DNA of 64,000 nucleotides from Mauremys mutica (lineage: Eukaryota > Chordata > Testudines > Geoemydidae), in the NCBI RefSeq assembly GCF_020497125.1, contig NC_059074.1:192443415-192507414 (forward strand), written 5' to 3'. The position numbers were made by a program, and so were the translations under genes. A model generated the notes under the pieces. The model was not told where the DNA came from. It saw only the letters and a program-made list of their open reading frames with translations, and did not search any database. How positions within the stretch are numbered: position 1 is the stretch's first letter; every line of letters begins with the position of its first letter. This document shows, one piece after another, positions 22,108 to 32,883 of this stretch.

Positions 22108-24324
22108 GCACTAAAGGAATGATTCTGAGGTCTTCACGCACCATTTGACAATGACGGTAACCCTGGGGAGTTGTTGGCTCCAGTGCCCCAGAAGCCCCCT
22201 CCTTGTTGCATTGAGGAGCAGAGGTTTTGATCTGTAGGGTGCTCTGCTTATGCCCTCACCATGGGAAAGGTCTATGGGAGGTCATTTGTTAACACACACC
22301 TGGGAGGGGCTGAGGATGCTCGTGCTGGAGGCCCAGCACTCTGTGTGCTCAGGCAGCAATGGTTCTAATAGGAGGTGGTAATGGCAGCAAGTAGCTTCAA
22401 AAGAGAATCTGGTATCCTCTCCTGGATGCCCAAGGATAGATCTCTGTTCCTTTACCATTGCATTCCAAGATGCATGGGACTGGCCTGTATGGAAGGGCAA
22501 GTCCTCAAATCACCTAGAAGGTGACTAAGGGTTTCAGAGTGCAGGGACCATGTTCCAGACAGTGCTCCGACACCATGGAGCTATGTAATGCAATATTGAT
22601 AGGGGGCTGGTCAGCTTACAACAACCCCCCCCATAACAAATAGCCATTAAAAAAACTCATTGCGCCCAACTTCAGAGGGATTGAGGGAATAACTAACTAC
22701 TGAGCCCTGTAGCACATAGATGGGTGATTGCATAAAGAACTATGGCACATACCTGCAAGAGAGGGAAAGGACCTTCTGATTCTAAGTTTCCTTTAGTTAC
22801 CACTACTAACCATGCAGTCCTGGAGAGTCCCTAGGTGGTGGAACTGGTGTAATTCTTCTGCAGGATGGTGGGACTTTAGGAGAACCATGTAGAGATTGCT
22901 CAGCCACCTAGATGGTGCTGCCTGTGCTCAGGGATTGGGTTGGGGCACAGCATGGCCAAAATGTCCACAGATCATCCTATCCTTCCCCAGGAATCCCACA
23001 GTGGGGCTGCATTAACATCATAGGGACTATTCGGGGTAGCTCTGTAGTCTGGGTTGGGGGGAAGGCTTCTTTTCCTTGTACATCTCTCCAGTCCAGCTTT
23101 TCTATACAGTTTATATGAATTCGATACCCCCATCACTTATTTCCTGGCCTAGCCAATCTAATCCTATCAACAGTATTACAACTGACTTTTTTTCTCCAAG
23201 GAAGTTCACAGACACCCCCCCACCGCCATTCTCTGCTCCCCCAAATACACATGCAAACTCCTTTAGTGCATTGCACAAGGCCCTACATCAGATTAACTAT
23301 CCTCTCAGATGAGGATGGCTGACACTTCCCTCCACTAGCAATGCCATTCCTGGGTTGGTAAGTGGGCTTCCTTGAGCAGCAGGTGGTAGTCCTTTTCCCC
23401 AGGGCTAAGCACAGTGCTTACACAGCACTCTCAGCCTCTACTGCTTTGGGTTACAAGTGGCCCCCAGACTGGGTAGCTGAAACCATGTCCGTTCCTTGAG
23501 AATGAACGCAGCCATGGGGGAGAGTGCGGGAGAACTGCTACAGTAACTTCAGATTCTTGGGAACTGTTTTCTGTGACTTCCTGTAACGGTGCAGATATGA
23601 AGGCGACACCCACAACTGAAGTCCGATTGTCAAAAGAACTCAGGACCCAGTAGCTCCCATTATGCTCATAACTAAATTCTAATTATCAATGAGCATTGCT
23701 GGGTGCAGAGTTCTTCTGAAAAGATGTCCCTTCCGCAGCGACAAGGTGGGTGAGGTAATAAATGTGTCCCTTAGGTTAGGCAGTGGCAGCTTACTAACTG
23801 CACAGAAGGCAGAAGCAAAATAACTGCCCAACTGGGAAATAAGCTGTAATCGGTCAGGTGTAGACACTGACGCTCCTGCTTCTTCAGGCCAGCTGAAAGA
23901 GTCATTCTGAAAAGGGATTTACATGATGACTTTCCAGTGGTGAATACAGTATGTGGATGATCAAAGGTCAGCTCCTGAATGTATGATTGCAATGAAAACA
24001 GTCACATGGAGAAGAGTCATTATTAAAATGAGCAATAGGAATATTTTTAAAGGAACAATAAAAACATAGTAATACTTATTCCATTGCAGTAGTACTGACT
24101 TCAGTGGTTAGTCTCCTGCAAATAGAACATACACCAATATAACGTGCTGTTGAGCCTAGAGCTGGCGTGTACAAACCCTCATACCCACAGTTCAAAGACA
24201 ACCTCCAAGGTCATTTGTGCTGGTGAAAATCTGCAGGACCTCAGTTGAAGTGGAGTAACTTCCACATTTATACAAGTGCAATTAAAATGACAATCTATCC
24301 TTGTACCTCTCATGCGAGCATATT
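22108..24324 (+). other. Intron 2 sequence without recognised elements
   Basis: No exon or nameable repeat was recognised. Frames of 60-130 codons here are chance. Confidence 0.35.
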
Positions 24325-24337
24325 CTGCTGTTATACT

Positions 24338-24530
24338 ACCTCGTTATCTCTAGCCTGCTTCTTGCTTGCTTATATATACCTGCCCCTGGAAATTTCCACT
24401 ACATGCATCCGACGAAGTGGGTATTGACCCACGAAAGCTCATGCTCCCAAACGTCTGTTAGTCTATAAGGTGCCACAAGACTCTTTGCTGCTTTTACAGA
24501 TCCAGACTAACACGGCTACCCCTCTGATAC
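24338..24530 (+). mobile_element. Short retroposon with 13-bp target duplication, intron 2
   Basis: A 193-bp element flanked by CTGCTGTTATACT on both sides (24325-24337 and 24531-24543), the signature of LINE-mediated insertion. The 3' part contains CCACGAAAGCTCATGCTCC and ends CAGACTAACACGGCTACC followed by CCTCTGATAC, a terminus I associate with an abundant turtle repeat whose name I cannot give with certainty. It has no coding capacity. Confidence 0.8.
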
Positions 24531-24543
24531 CTGCTGTTATACT

Positions 24544-25605
24544 GGTGTCTTGCAATAGGTTGAGGGGGAAACATGAGATATTTCATACTGTTGGAATTCC
24601 AAGTTGTTATTACTGTAGCCCCATTCATTTCTAAATTACATGTTTAAAGTAATGTTAGTTCATAGACAAACGCCAAGTCCAATACAACTTGAAATCTTAA
24701 TTCTCTTTCATTGTAATAGAACTTAGCCAATCACTCATACTTTGCTATCTCCTAAGCAACCACTGGAATATATTTTGCTATCTCCTAGCTTCTGTCATTT
24801 GTCCCTAAATTATGATTCAATAGCACATTACAATGAGCAGTGATTATAGCAAAATGTAAGTGGGAGCCTCTCTCACTCTTGTTTGGTATAAAAATGTGGA
24901 ATAGAAGCCAAGGGAAGTCTACACATAGCATAGTAACAGCTCGCATAGTAATAACTTGCATTAATCTACAGATTGAATGGCACTGCAAATGAAAAAATAA
25001 GGTAACACTCGAGACTGCAGGCAAAGCAAAAACGAGGAAGTTCATTACGGTTAATTCTGTGTACAGATCAAAGTACACAGGTAACCCACTAACCTCAGAT
25101 CTCAGGGCAAGCACAGTACATTGCACAATGCTGGAAAACCACGTCTCATATGTTGGCGATATATATTTCACACAATATGTATTTGGCATAATCACCTGCT
25201 TTCATCACCTCACCAGGTGTTGCACGATCCTCATTGAAAGCATTATGAACCTGATTCTCCACTGCCTTGCCCCCAGCAGTTACTTGCACTTATAGAAAGT
25301 GGGTATAAAATGGTACCTGGTCAGAATGGTATCATTTTCACTCGCCTTGCACAAGTACTAATGAGTGGCAGAGGGGCAAGGCAGGGGAGAATCAGGCCCT
25401 GTATGTACTATTAATTATGCTTAGGCACTAAAGAGTGCATGAAGGATACTATGGCAACCTTGAAAGATCTTTGATTTTGCTACTTTGGGAATAACCCTTA
25501 CATCAGTGTTTCACACGTGCTGTTTAGTTGGAGGGCACATTGCATTGAGGAGGAGGGGAAAAAATTGAGCTGCTTACTAACAACTTTATTCCCTGTCCTT
25601 CGCAG
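24544..25605 (+). other. End of intron 2
   Basis: AT-rich, no element recognised. The last about 25 bases are the pyrimidine-rich acceptor tract of exon 3. Confidence 0.5.
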
Positions 25606-25770
25606 TTTAGTGACATCGGCACTTTTGAGACAGTCTGGCAAGTCAAATTCTATGACTACCACAAACGAAATCATTGCCAATGGGGAAACGCCTTTGGTAG
25701 CATCGAGTATGAATGCAAACCCAATGAGACACGCAGTCTTATGTGGATCAACAAAGAGATGTTCCACTGA
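25606..25770 (+). CDS. CNRIP1: CNRIP1-family protein, exon 3 and stop
   Basis: The acceptor CTTCGCAG ends at 25605 after a good pyrimidine tract. The exon encodes the last 54 residues and ends in TGA at 25768-25770. It carries the most conserved part of the family: [38 protein letters not shown] and a short tail ending MFH where mammals end in SFL. Intron 2 is 9.4 kb and filled with retroelements (SINE, CR1, solo LTR, short retroposon). Frame is maintained over all three exons without a stop. Confidence 0.94.
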   Translation, partial: FSDIGTFETVWQVKFYDYHKRNHCQWGNAFGSIEYECKPNETRSLMWINKEMFH

Positions 25771-27115
25771 AGATGAGCAAAGTGGACACTGCTGGACAAT
25801 CTTTTTTTTTAAAAAATCTACCTTTAAACCAGCACGAAGCCTTAACAAAGGCATACTATACAGTTGCTTTGTCCCACGTGGTACAAATAACATGCTAAAT
25901 TATACATACAGTGGGTGACATTAAACCTTGACACTTGCTACTCACAGTACTTAAACTTATAATGGCATCTGCAGTATTCTTCATCCTTGCAGAAGGGAAT
26001 TCTGCAGGCACCTTGGTAAAGTAAACACTGTGATGCCAACAAGATGTGGATAATACCCGCTAAACAGTATCACCAGATGTGATACCCTTGGTGAAATACC
26101 TTGCATTAGTAAAATTCAGATCCAACTTCATATTAGTGATGATTTCTGTATTTATATTTGTGTTGTCCCTAAAACATGCTCCATTGTGCAGTTTGTCTAT
26201 GTCTTGTCATGGTAGACAGCAGAAGTGCAAGTTCTGGATGTTTGGACATGGGCTACTGCACTGTTGAAGTTGCATTTTCATATTGAGAGACTTGGACATA
26301 CTGAGTCTCTCTGTTCTGTTAATGTTGTAAAATATGCTGTGACTAGCTTTCCTCTTTTGTGAAATTTGGTGAAATGTCACTGTTTTGCTCTGTTCCCCAG
26401 TTTCTGAAGTGATTTTTTAAAAACCAAGAGATACCATGAAAACCATTAGCATAACAAAACATACCGAAAAGCAATAAATCCGTGGTCTTAAAGGCATAAT
26501 TGCACATCTATTGATGTTGCTGATACATATCTTTAGAGCATGTACACTGCTCTAACAAAATATAATGGTCACACCTAATGTTCTCTGAGTTCATCGAGAT
26601 AATCAGTTCCAGTGGGAGTCTCAATTTTTTAAGACTAGGAATATTGCTCAAACCAGTAGAATCTTTCAAAAGAAATGAATTTTTTGAGGTGTGATCACAG
26701 TACTGTACTAAAACCTCCAGACTTTCATATCAGCCAGAAATACTCATCTCTGAAGAAGGGCCCAGATCCTGCAAATGCTCACGCATGTGACAGCAAAAGG
26801 ACAGTTAAGTTGTAAGTAAAGTGCATCAGTGCACACTTGTGCATGAGTGTTGCAGGATCATGGCTTAAGGTGCTAAACATGTAATTTCCAATGTTTACAG
26901 CTGAGAGGCAAAGGGGAACGTAGATTCAGATTTCTTCTTTCAATAAATAAAGCAGGTAAATTACTATACTGTCCCACCTTCAGTCTCTGCTGGGTTAAGT
27001 TCTCTCTCTGGTATATTAGTTGTTCCTGTAACCCTTTGTGAATAATTTTTAAATCATGTCTGTAAATTGTAATCACAACTTTTGACCTTTTTAATAAAGG
27101 ACTTGGAAACAATCT
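25771..27115 (+). other. Probable 3' UTR of the CNRIP1-family gene
   Basis: AATAAA hexamers occur at 26473-26478, near 26945 and at 27093-27098. The last is followed within 30 bases by a T-rich stretch and would give a 3' UTR of about 1.3 kb. Which one is used cannot be decided from sequence alone. No other gene or clear repeat lies here. Confidence 0.5.
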
Positions 27116-27190
27116 ATATTTTTTCTGAGCATGTGCCCTCTAATTGGCATCTCTTACTTTTGACTTTAAAGTTGAGTATAGGAAGATGAA

Positions 27191-27360
27191 GGCCAAGATT
27201 TTCAAAAGTGACTAGTGATTTTAGGCACCCACCCTGAAACATCTTTGTAAAGGGCCTGACTTAGAGGGTTGGTTTTAACATGTTCTGAAAGTCAGGCCCC
27301 TTTAAAGTGTCTCAAGTTGGGTGCCAAAAATCACTAGTCACTATTGAGAAATTCTGACCC
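27191..27360. mobile_element. Inverted-repeat element (MITE-like)
   Basis: The two halves are complementary: CAAAAGTGACTAGTGATTTT near 27203 pairs with the region around 27325-27345, and GGGCCTGACTT near 27254 pairs with AAGTCAGGCCC near 27289. No target duplication was identified. Confidence 0.65.
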
Positions 27361-27463
27361 CAGCTGCTAGAACCCAGGCAGCTAGGATTGTCTTAGTAGT
27401 ATGTACAGATACAGATTCTATATGAAGTTCATAAACAGAAGACAGAATTTGTCACCACCACGT

Positions 27464-28562
27464 TGTGACATTACCCAAGGTACAATTTTTACTGATGAAC
27501 AGCTTTTTCCCCTCAGTTCTCCACCCTGGGGTGCTTTTTACACTGCTACCACTCATGGTCTGCTCACACACAGCCTCCAACATATAAATTATTCCCAGTT
27601 ACAGTGTATGAGTGCTATAGCCAACCACTGATGAATTACACTGCAGAGCAACATCAGCAAATTCCCAGTCCCATACTTTCCCCCAGAAATGTATGTCTTG
27701 TAGTGCCGAGCTCTCTCCTGGAGTATACAAGCTCATGTAAAGTCTGTCATTTTATTAATAGAAAATGATATGAACAAATCCTGTTATCCCAAATGAAGTT
27801 TCCCAAATACTTCAATCCAAACACACTGGTTTAGATAAAACAGTAAAACAAGCTTATTAACTACAAAAGATAGATTTTAAGTGACTACAAGGGGTAACAA
27901 GGCATGAAAGTCAGAACTGATTACAAGAAAATAAAAGATGCAACTAATGCCTAATTTAACAAGTTAATTGAATTCAAAGAAAAAATCTCTTTCACCACGT
28001 TTTAGAAGTTTTACTGGCTGAATGTCTCTCAGTCAAGATCCCTCCCCCAGTCCAATGTTGCTTCCTTTGTTCGTCAAGTGTTGTTGGTGCCATGGGTAGA
28101 GAGAAAATGAGGAATCAATTGGAGCATCTGCTCTTCTTTCTTATAGGTCTTTCTTTTCTTTGAGAATCATCTCCAGCTGAGGTTCAAAAGACTGAAAGTA
28201 TGTGTGGACGGGGAATCCCTAGCTCTTTCTTTGTTATAATGTAGGTTTTCACCTCGCATCTTTTCTTGCCAAAGAATGGTTACTGTCCATTTGATTTTGT
28301 TGATTTTGTTGACACCTGGCTGAGGCGTTGCTAGCCTTTTGTCTCTAGAGTTTGTGACTGCTCTCCAGACATGGAATATACCTTAGTAATATCATACAGT
28401 AGAGTCTTATAACTTTACATACAATGTTGCAACACATAGTTCACCAGGACAATAATGATCAGCAAATTATGAGTTTTCAAATGATACCTTACAAGGCATA
28501 CTTTGTACAAAATTGATCATAGTCCTGTAAAAAGGGTGAACATAGGGGTACAGACTGTCACA
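27464..28562 (-). mobile_element. Solo LTR, family C
   Basis: About 1.1 kb, starting TGTGACATTACC and ending CAGACTGTCACA, i.e. TGTGACA...TGTCACA. Its centre (around 27835-27960) matches 54580-54660 of the second family C copy. The flanks CACGT and CAAAT do not match fully, so the target duplication is unproven. It sits immediately before a CR1 copy starting at 28563. Confidence 0.7.
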
Positions 28563-29326
28563 CAAATAATATGAGCAAGCCTAAATTAAGGACAAATCAA
28601 AAAGAGACATGGAAAATGTGTCAGAGAGAAGGCTTTGGATTCTTTGACCATGGGATGGTGTTCCAAGAAGAAGAAGTGCTAGGTAGAGACGGGTGCCACT
28701 TAATGAAGAGAGGGAAGAGCATCTTCACAAGCAGGCTGGCTAATCTAGTAAGGCTTTAAACTAGGTTCACCAGGGGAAGGAGACCAAAGCCCTGAGGTAA
28801 GTGGGGAAATGGGATGCCAGGAGGAAGCACGAGCAGGAAAGCACAAGAGGGGAGGACTCCTGCCTCATATTGAGAAAGCAGGACGATCAGCGAGTTATCT
28901 TAAGTGCCTATACACAAATGCAAGAAGCCTGGGAAACAAGCAGGGAGAACTGGAAGTCCTGGCACAGTCAAGGAACTATGATGTGATTGGAATAACAGAG
29001 ACCTGGTGGGATAACTCACATGGCTGGATTACTGTCATGGATGGATATAAACTGTTCAGGAAGGACAGGCAGGGCAGAAAAGGTGGGGGAGTTGCATTGT
29101 ATGTAAGAGAGCAGTATGACTGCTCAGAGCTCCGGTATGATACTGCAGAAAAACCTGAGAGTCTCTGGATTAAGTTTAGAAGTGTGAGCAACAAGGGTGA
29201 TGTCGTGGTGGGAGTCTGCTATAGACCACGAGACCAGGGGGATGAGGTGGACGAGGCTTTCTTCCGGCAACTAACAGAAGTTACTAGATCGCAGGCCCTG
29301 GTTCTCATGGGAGACTTTAATCACCC
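28563..29326 (+). mobile_element. CR1 LINE fragment, end of ORF1 and endonuclease part of ORF2
   Basis: 28571-28759 encodes the end of an ORF1 esterase (GRDGCHLMKRGK block with the Asp/His pair). 28809-29326 encodes the ORF2 endonuclease: YTNARSLGNK, GITETWW, GVCYRPRD and MGDFNHP. The reading is broken at GDFNHP by the LTR retrotransposon that begins at 29327. The continuation of CR1 is not found on the far side of that element, so the far flank has been deleted or rearranged. Confidence 0.88.
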
Positions 29327-29711
29327 TGTAGCAGGGTGCTGGTGCACAAGCACCTAATTAGCCCCTGCTCAGCCAGCCTCAATCAGGGGAAATAGATTGG
29401 GGCTGGGGAGAAGGCTGGTGCCTGGCCTCAGGAACTGGCTGCACCTGTGGGCCTGCTCAGAGGAGAGCTATAAAGGCTGGCTGGCAGCCAGTGCAAAGGG
29501 GGATTGGCCAGGGAAGGGGTAGTCTCCAGAGAGAAGGGAGAACCCCTGTAAAGAGGAGACCAAAGCCTTGTAAACTTTGTATATAGTGTTGCTGGCGGTG
29601 GGTACTAGATATAAATAAAAACCACGGGTGCTGCAAAAGAGAAGCCTGAAGGTGCTTTATTAAAGGAGCCCAGAGCAGCGGGAAGGCAGGCCAGGAAAGG
29701 ACCCGGTTACA
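29327..29711 (+). repeat. 5' LTR of the Gag-protease element
   Basis: 385 bp, TGTAGCAGG...GGTTACA. It carries a TATA box CTATAAAGG (29468-29476) and a polyadenylation hexamer AATAAA (29614-29619), giving a plausible U3-R-U5 order. Confidence 0.88.
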
Positions 29712-29713
29712 CA

Positions 29714-29731
29714 TGGGGGCTTGTCCGGGAA
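29714..29731 (+). promoter_or_regulatory. Primer binding site, tRNA-Pro type
   Basis: TGGGGGCTTGTCCGGGAA begins two bases after the LTR end. It matches the proline-tRNA primer site known from gammaretroviruses with one or two differences. Confidence 0.8.
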
Positions 29732-29771
29732 TCCTCTATCCGCGCCATAGACACAGAGTGGCAGCCTGAGC

Positions 29772-31148
29772 ATGGAAGGCACCCTGCAATGGCTCGCAGA
29801 GCAGCAGACCGAACTAGGGAAGACACTACAGTCTTTCAAGGAGTCCCACCAGGTGGAGCGGCAGGCCCTCCTCACCTGGCAAACTGAGCAACAGAAAGCC
29901 CTCCAGGATTTCATCAAGGAGCAGTCGGCGGTACAGCAGCAGCTCCTCCAGCGTTTGGTGAGTCCTGTTGTGGTGGGGGATGGTGCCCGGACTCCAGGCC
30001 TTAGCCTGTGTAAGATGGCCCCCGCCGATGACCCCGATGCCTTTTTGGGCACCTTTGAGCGGGTGGCCCTGGGAGCCGGATGGGATCGGAGCACCTGGGC
30101 CCTACGGCTCGGCCCTTATCTCACCGGGGAGGCACAGGCCGTGTACATGGCCCTGACAGAGACCCAAGCCAGGGATTATGAGGCGGTAAAAGCGGCCATC
30201 TTAGATCGCCTTGGGTTGTCGGCCGAGAAGTACTGGCAGAAGCTTAGGGCAGCCCGATGGACAGGGCGTGTACGACCCCGGGCCTTTGCACAAAGACTAA
30301 TGGACTGGGCAACCCGGTGGTTGAGGCCCGATGCCCACACTGTGGGCCAGATAGTGGACCAAGTGGTCCTGGAATAGTTCCTGCAGGGCCTCCCTGACAG
30401 TGTGCAGGTGTGGGTGTGGCGACATCAGCCGGCCACGCTGGAAGCGGCCGTGCAAAGGACCGAAGAGTACGCAGAGGCAGACTTCCCGGTGGGGGGGCAC
30501 CGAGTCCTGCGAGGCCCAGAAGGGAGCAGGAAACCCCGGGAGCACAGCGGGGGGAAACCGCCGGACCGGCGACGGGAGGAGCCCAAGGGGACCCCTAGCC
30601 GCCCGGGGCAGTTCGTGTGCTGGCGATGTGGTCAGCCGGGACACAAAAGTCGGGACTGCCCGGTGATGGAGTGCGGAGCGGCGGACTTTTGTGGATGGAC
30701 TAGGACTGGGGCAGGGGAAAGGAGGCGTGGGTTGGCCACCATCCCGGTGCAGGTAGGGAGAAGGGCCCAGAGGGGTCTGGTGGACACGGCCTCCGCCCAC
30801 TCCTTTGTACAGCGGCGAGTAGTAAAGCCGCACTGGCTTATCCCTGGGGGATGGATGTGGGTTGACTGCATCCATGGGGATAGAAAATGTTGTCCCGTGG
30901 CCCAGGTACCCCTAGAAGTAGATGGGCAGTTTACCTGGAAACGGGTGGGGGTAATTGAAGGGTTAGCGTACCCCGTGGTCCTAGGGCAGGACTGGCGCTT
31001 TCCCCTGAAGGGAAAGGCGGCCGGGGGGAAGCAACCCAGGAGGAGGAGAAAAAGAACCCTAGAAAGGGAGAGCAAGGCCCCGGCGGAGGTGAATCAGGAG
31101 CAAAGGAAGGCCCCACAACCTCCGGGGGGGAAGCGTAGGACAGCCTAG
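29772..31148 (+). pseudogene. gag-protease frame with SCAN-like capsid domain, one in-frame TAG
   Basis: One frame is open from 29772 to 31148 except for a TAG at 30375-30377. In order it encodes a glutamine-rich N-terminal coil (about residues 1-60); a capsid region with DAFLGTFERVA; a SCAN-like block (from 30265: PRAFAQRLMDWATRWLRP, then the stop, then LPDSVQVWVWRHQP); a basic linker; a zinc knuckle CWRCGQPGHKSRDC (30618-30659); and a retropepsin-like part with VDTASAH (about 30780) and VVLGQDW. The protease motif has Ala where active enzymes have Gly (DTG). The sibling relic at 2790-4120 has Gln where this copy has the stop. The stop lies within the capsid domain, not at a gag-pol junction, so it looks like a simple nonsense mutation. 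Confidence 0.82.
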
Positions 31149-31314
31149 ACAACAAAGCCAGGAGAATAAGCAAGAGAGTATGTCTGAGGAGCCCAGGGAG
31201 CTCCCCGGGCAGGGGGAGGGAGCCCTCGGGGATGTAGAAGACGTTCTGCAGAGGGAGGACCAGCAACAAAGGGACAGAGAACCTGGACCAGAGGAAGGGG
31301 GCTGACTCAGGGCA

Positions 31315-31587
31315 GTGGGCTCTGAGCTATCACCCCCGCTGGAAAGGGAAGGGCAGCCTCTGGCGCGGCCAGCCCAGCCCTGTGAATGGTGTGAGGACCG
31401 CTGGGTAAGCGTAGACCGGTGGGGTGCCTCACCCCCGATCGAATGTGCCTTTTGCGGCTGGGGAGTGCAAACACCCCAAGGGGTGGTTCCAGGGGACCCC
31501 TCGGCTGGGAAGGGGGCGCAACAACCGAATAAGATCCCGGGCCGTGGAAGACGAGGCCGAGGGAGGCCGGGCCTGGCACCAGCTTAA
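31315..31587 (+). CDS. Short tail frame with two CxxC pairs in the retrotransposon, function unknown
   Basis: A 90-codon open frame in a different frame from gag, ending just before the polypurine tract. It contains CEWC and CAFC pairs about 28 residues apart in a tryptophan-rich context, a possible zinc site, and an Arg/Gly-rich C terminus. It could be the remnant of the distal part of a longer polyprotein. Whether it is translated is unknown. Confidence 0.35.
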   Translation: MGSELSPPLEREGQPLARPAQPCEWCEDRWVSVDRWGASPPIECAFCGWGVQTPQGVVPGDPSAGKGAQQPNKIPGRGRRGRGRPGLAPA

Positions 31588-31598
31588 GGGGGGAGGTA

Positions 31599-31818
31599 TG
31601 TAGCAGGGTGCTGGTGCACAAGCACCTAATTAGCCCCTGCTCAGCCAGCCTCAATCAGGGGAAATAGATTGGGGCTGGGGAGAGGGCTGGTGCCTGGCCT
31701 CAGGAACTGGCTGCACCTGTGGGCCTGCTCAGAGGAGAGCTATAAAGGCTGGCTGGCAGCCAGCCCAAAAGGGGGGATTGGCCAAGGAAGGGGTAGTCTC
31801 CAGAGAGAAGGGAGAACC
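31599..31818 (+). repeat. 3' LTR of the Gag-protease element, truncated
   Basis: Matches the first about 220 bases of the 5' LTR, including the TATA box, and then stops abruptly after GGGAGAACC. It is preceded by a purine tract AAGGGGGGAGGTA. The remaining about 165 bases and the polyadenylation signal are missing. Confidence 0.88.
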
Positions 31819-32880
31819 ATGAAACTTACATTTTAGATGGCAATATCCCTGTCAGCATTTAAAAAAGAAGTCTCCAGCTAACATGCCCCACATAATCTTT
31901 AACTTCCATGTGGCAAAAGGCTTAGCTGTCCCCTCCCCATGCTACTAAAACCTCCATCTTAACCCTACCCCACCCCAAACAATTTATATGGTGCAATTCT
32001 GTCAATACAAAAAAATCTACAATGTACTGAAAATTGGAAGTGTGAGAGCAGCACAAAATAAATGTAAGACGCTATTGTACTGGCAGAATTAAAATACACG
32101 CAATAAACCCCTCAAATTTAAATAGCTGATATGGAATTCACAACCTACCACCTCTAGTGGCAGAGAATCCAGGGACTGGTCAGAAACTTTAGCTCCAGTT
32201 TGCCATGGAGTAGATTGCCCCTAGATAACGGGAAGTGCTCCCAGGGCAGAATCCTGGGTGCCTGGCAGCAAAGCAGCCCTTTATCATAATACATTCTGGC
32301 TCAACACAGCGCTGACCACTCCTGGGCATACTCAGCTACCGTACAATGCACCAAGGGGTTAGGGAAAGGGCTCCACTCACACTCGGCCAATGGGTGATAT
32401 CAGCTGCATGAAGGGGTGGAGAGCTCATACAAACAAATCTCCTGGTCCCTTCAACAGCCCTCTGTGGTACTCATGTTCTCCCCATCTGCTCCTGGGGCAC
32501 TGAAGGCACTGAGGCCCTTGGACTGCAGTGCCTCCCACAGACCTTCTCTGGGCAGGTAGGGGTGAATAGGTTGGCTCTGACTGGGAGGGTGCAGATAAGA
32601 TTCACCGTACTCTGTCTCCCTCTCTGCTGCTTGCCATTTAAATGTGGGGAACTTTGGCCCGATAGCCTTGCCCTATCCCTGTCTAACAGCAGACTAGTTT
32701 ATGAATGTAGAAATGAAGAGCCTGCCGCCCCTTCATGTCAACACAGAATAGGTGCAGAGCCTCAGCTGGTGTAAATCAACACAGCTGCATTGACTTTGGC
32801 TTTACAGAATGACTCAAAACCTAACAAGGGGAAAAATTGCTCCTGGTGAAGTAGATGCACAAATTCTGCAGCTTCCTCTC
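31819..32880. other. Non-coding, no recognised element
   Basis: Sequence unrelated to the CR1 that flanks the retrotransposon on the left. No exon was recognised. Confidence 0.35.
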
Positions 32881-32883
32881 TGA

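Larger units (their letters stand above)
29327..31818 (+). mobile_element. Gmr1-like LTR retrotransposon, Gag-protease only, inserted in CR1
   Basis: Layout: 5' LTR (29327-29711), tRNA-Pro-type primer binding site (29714-29731), gag-protease frame (29772-31148), a short GC-rich tail frame (31315-31587), polypurine tract (about 31586-31598) and a 3' LTR cut short at 31818. No reverse transcriptase, RNase H or integrase sequence is present in the 1.9-kb interior, so this copy is non-autonomous. The two LTRs differ at only about five places over some 220 aligned bases by eye, so the insertion looks young. It split a CR1 copy. Confidence 0.88.

Noticed and set aside
30375..30377. Programmed UAG readthrough as in some retroviruses
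   Set aside because: The stop lies inside the capsid domain and not at a gag-pol junction, and the sibling relic has a glutamine codon there.
29660..31654. Antisense frames opposite gag
   Set aside because: Shadows of the GC-rich gag-protease frame.
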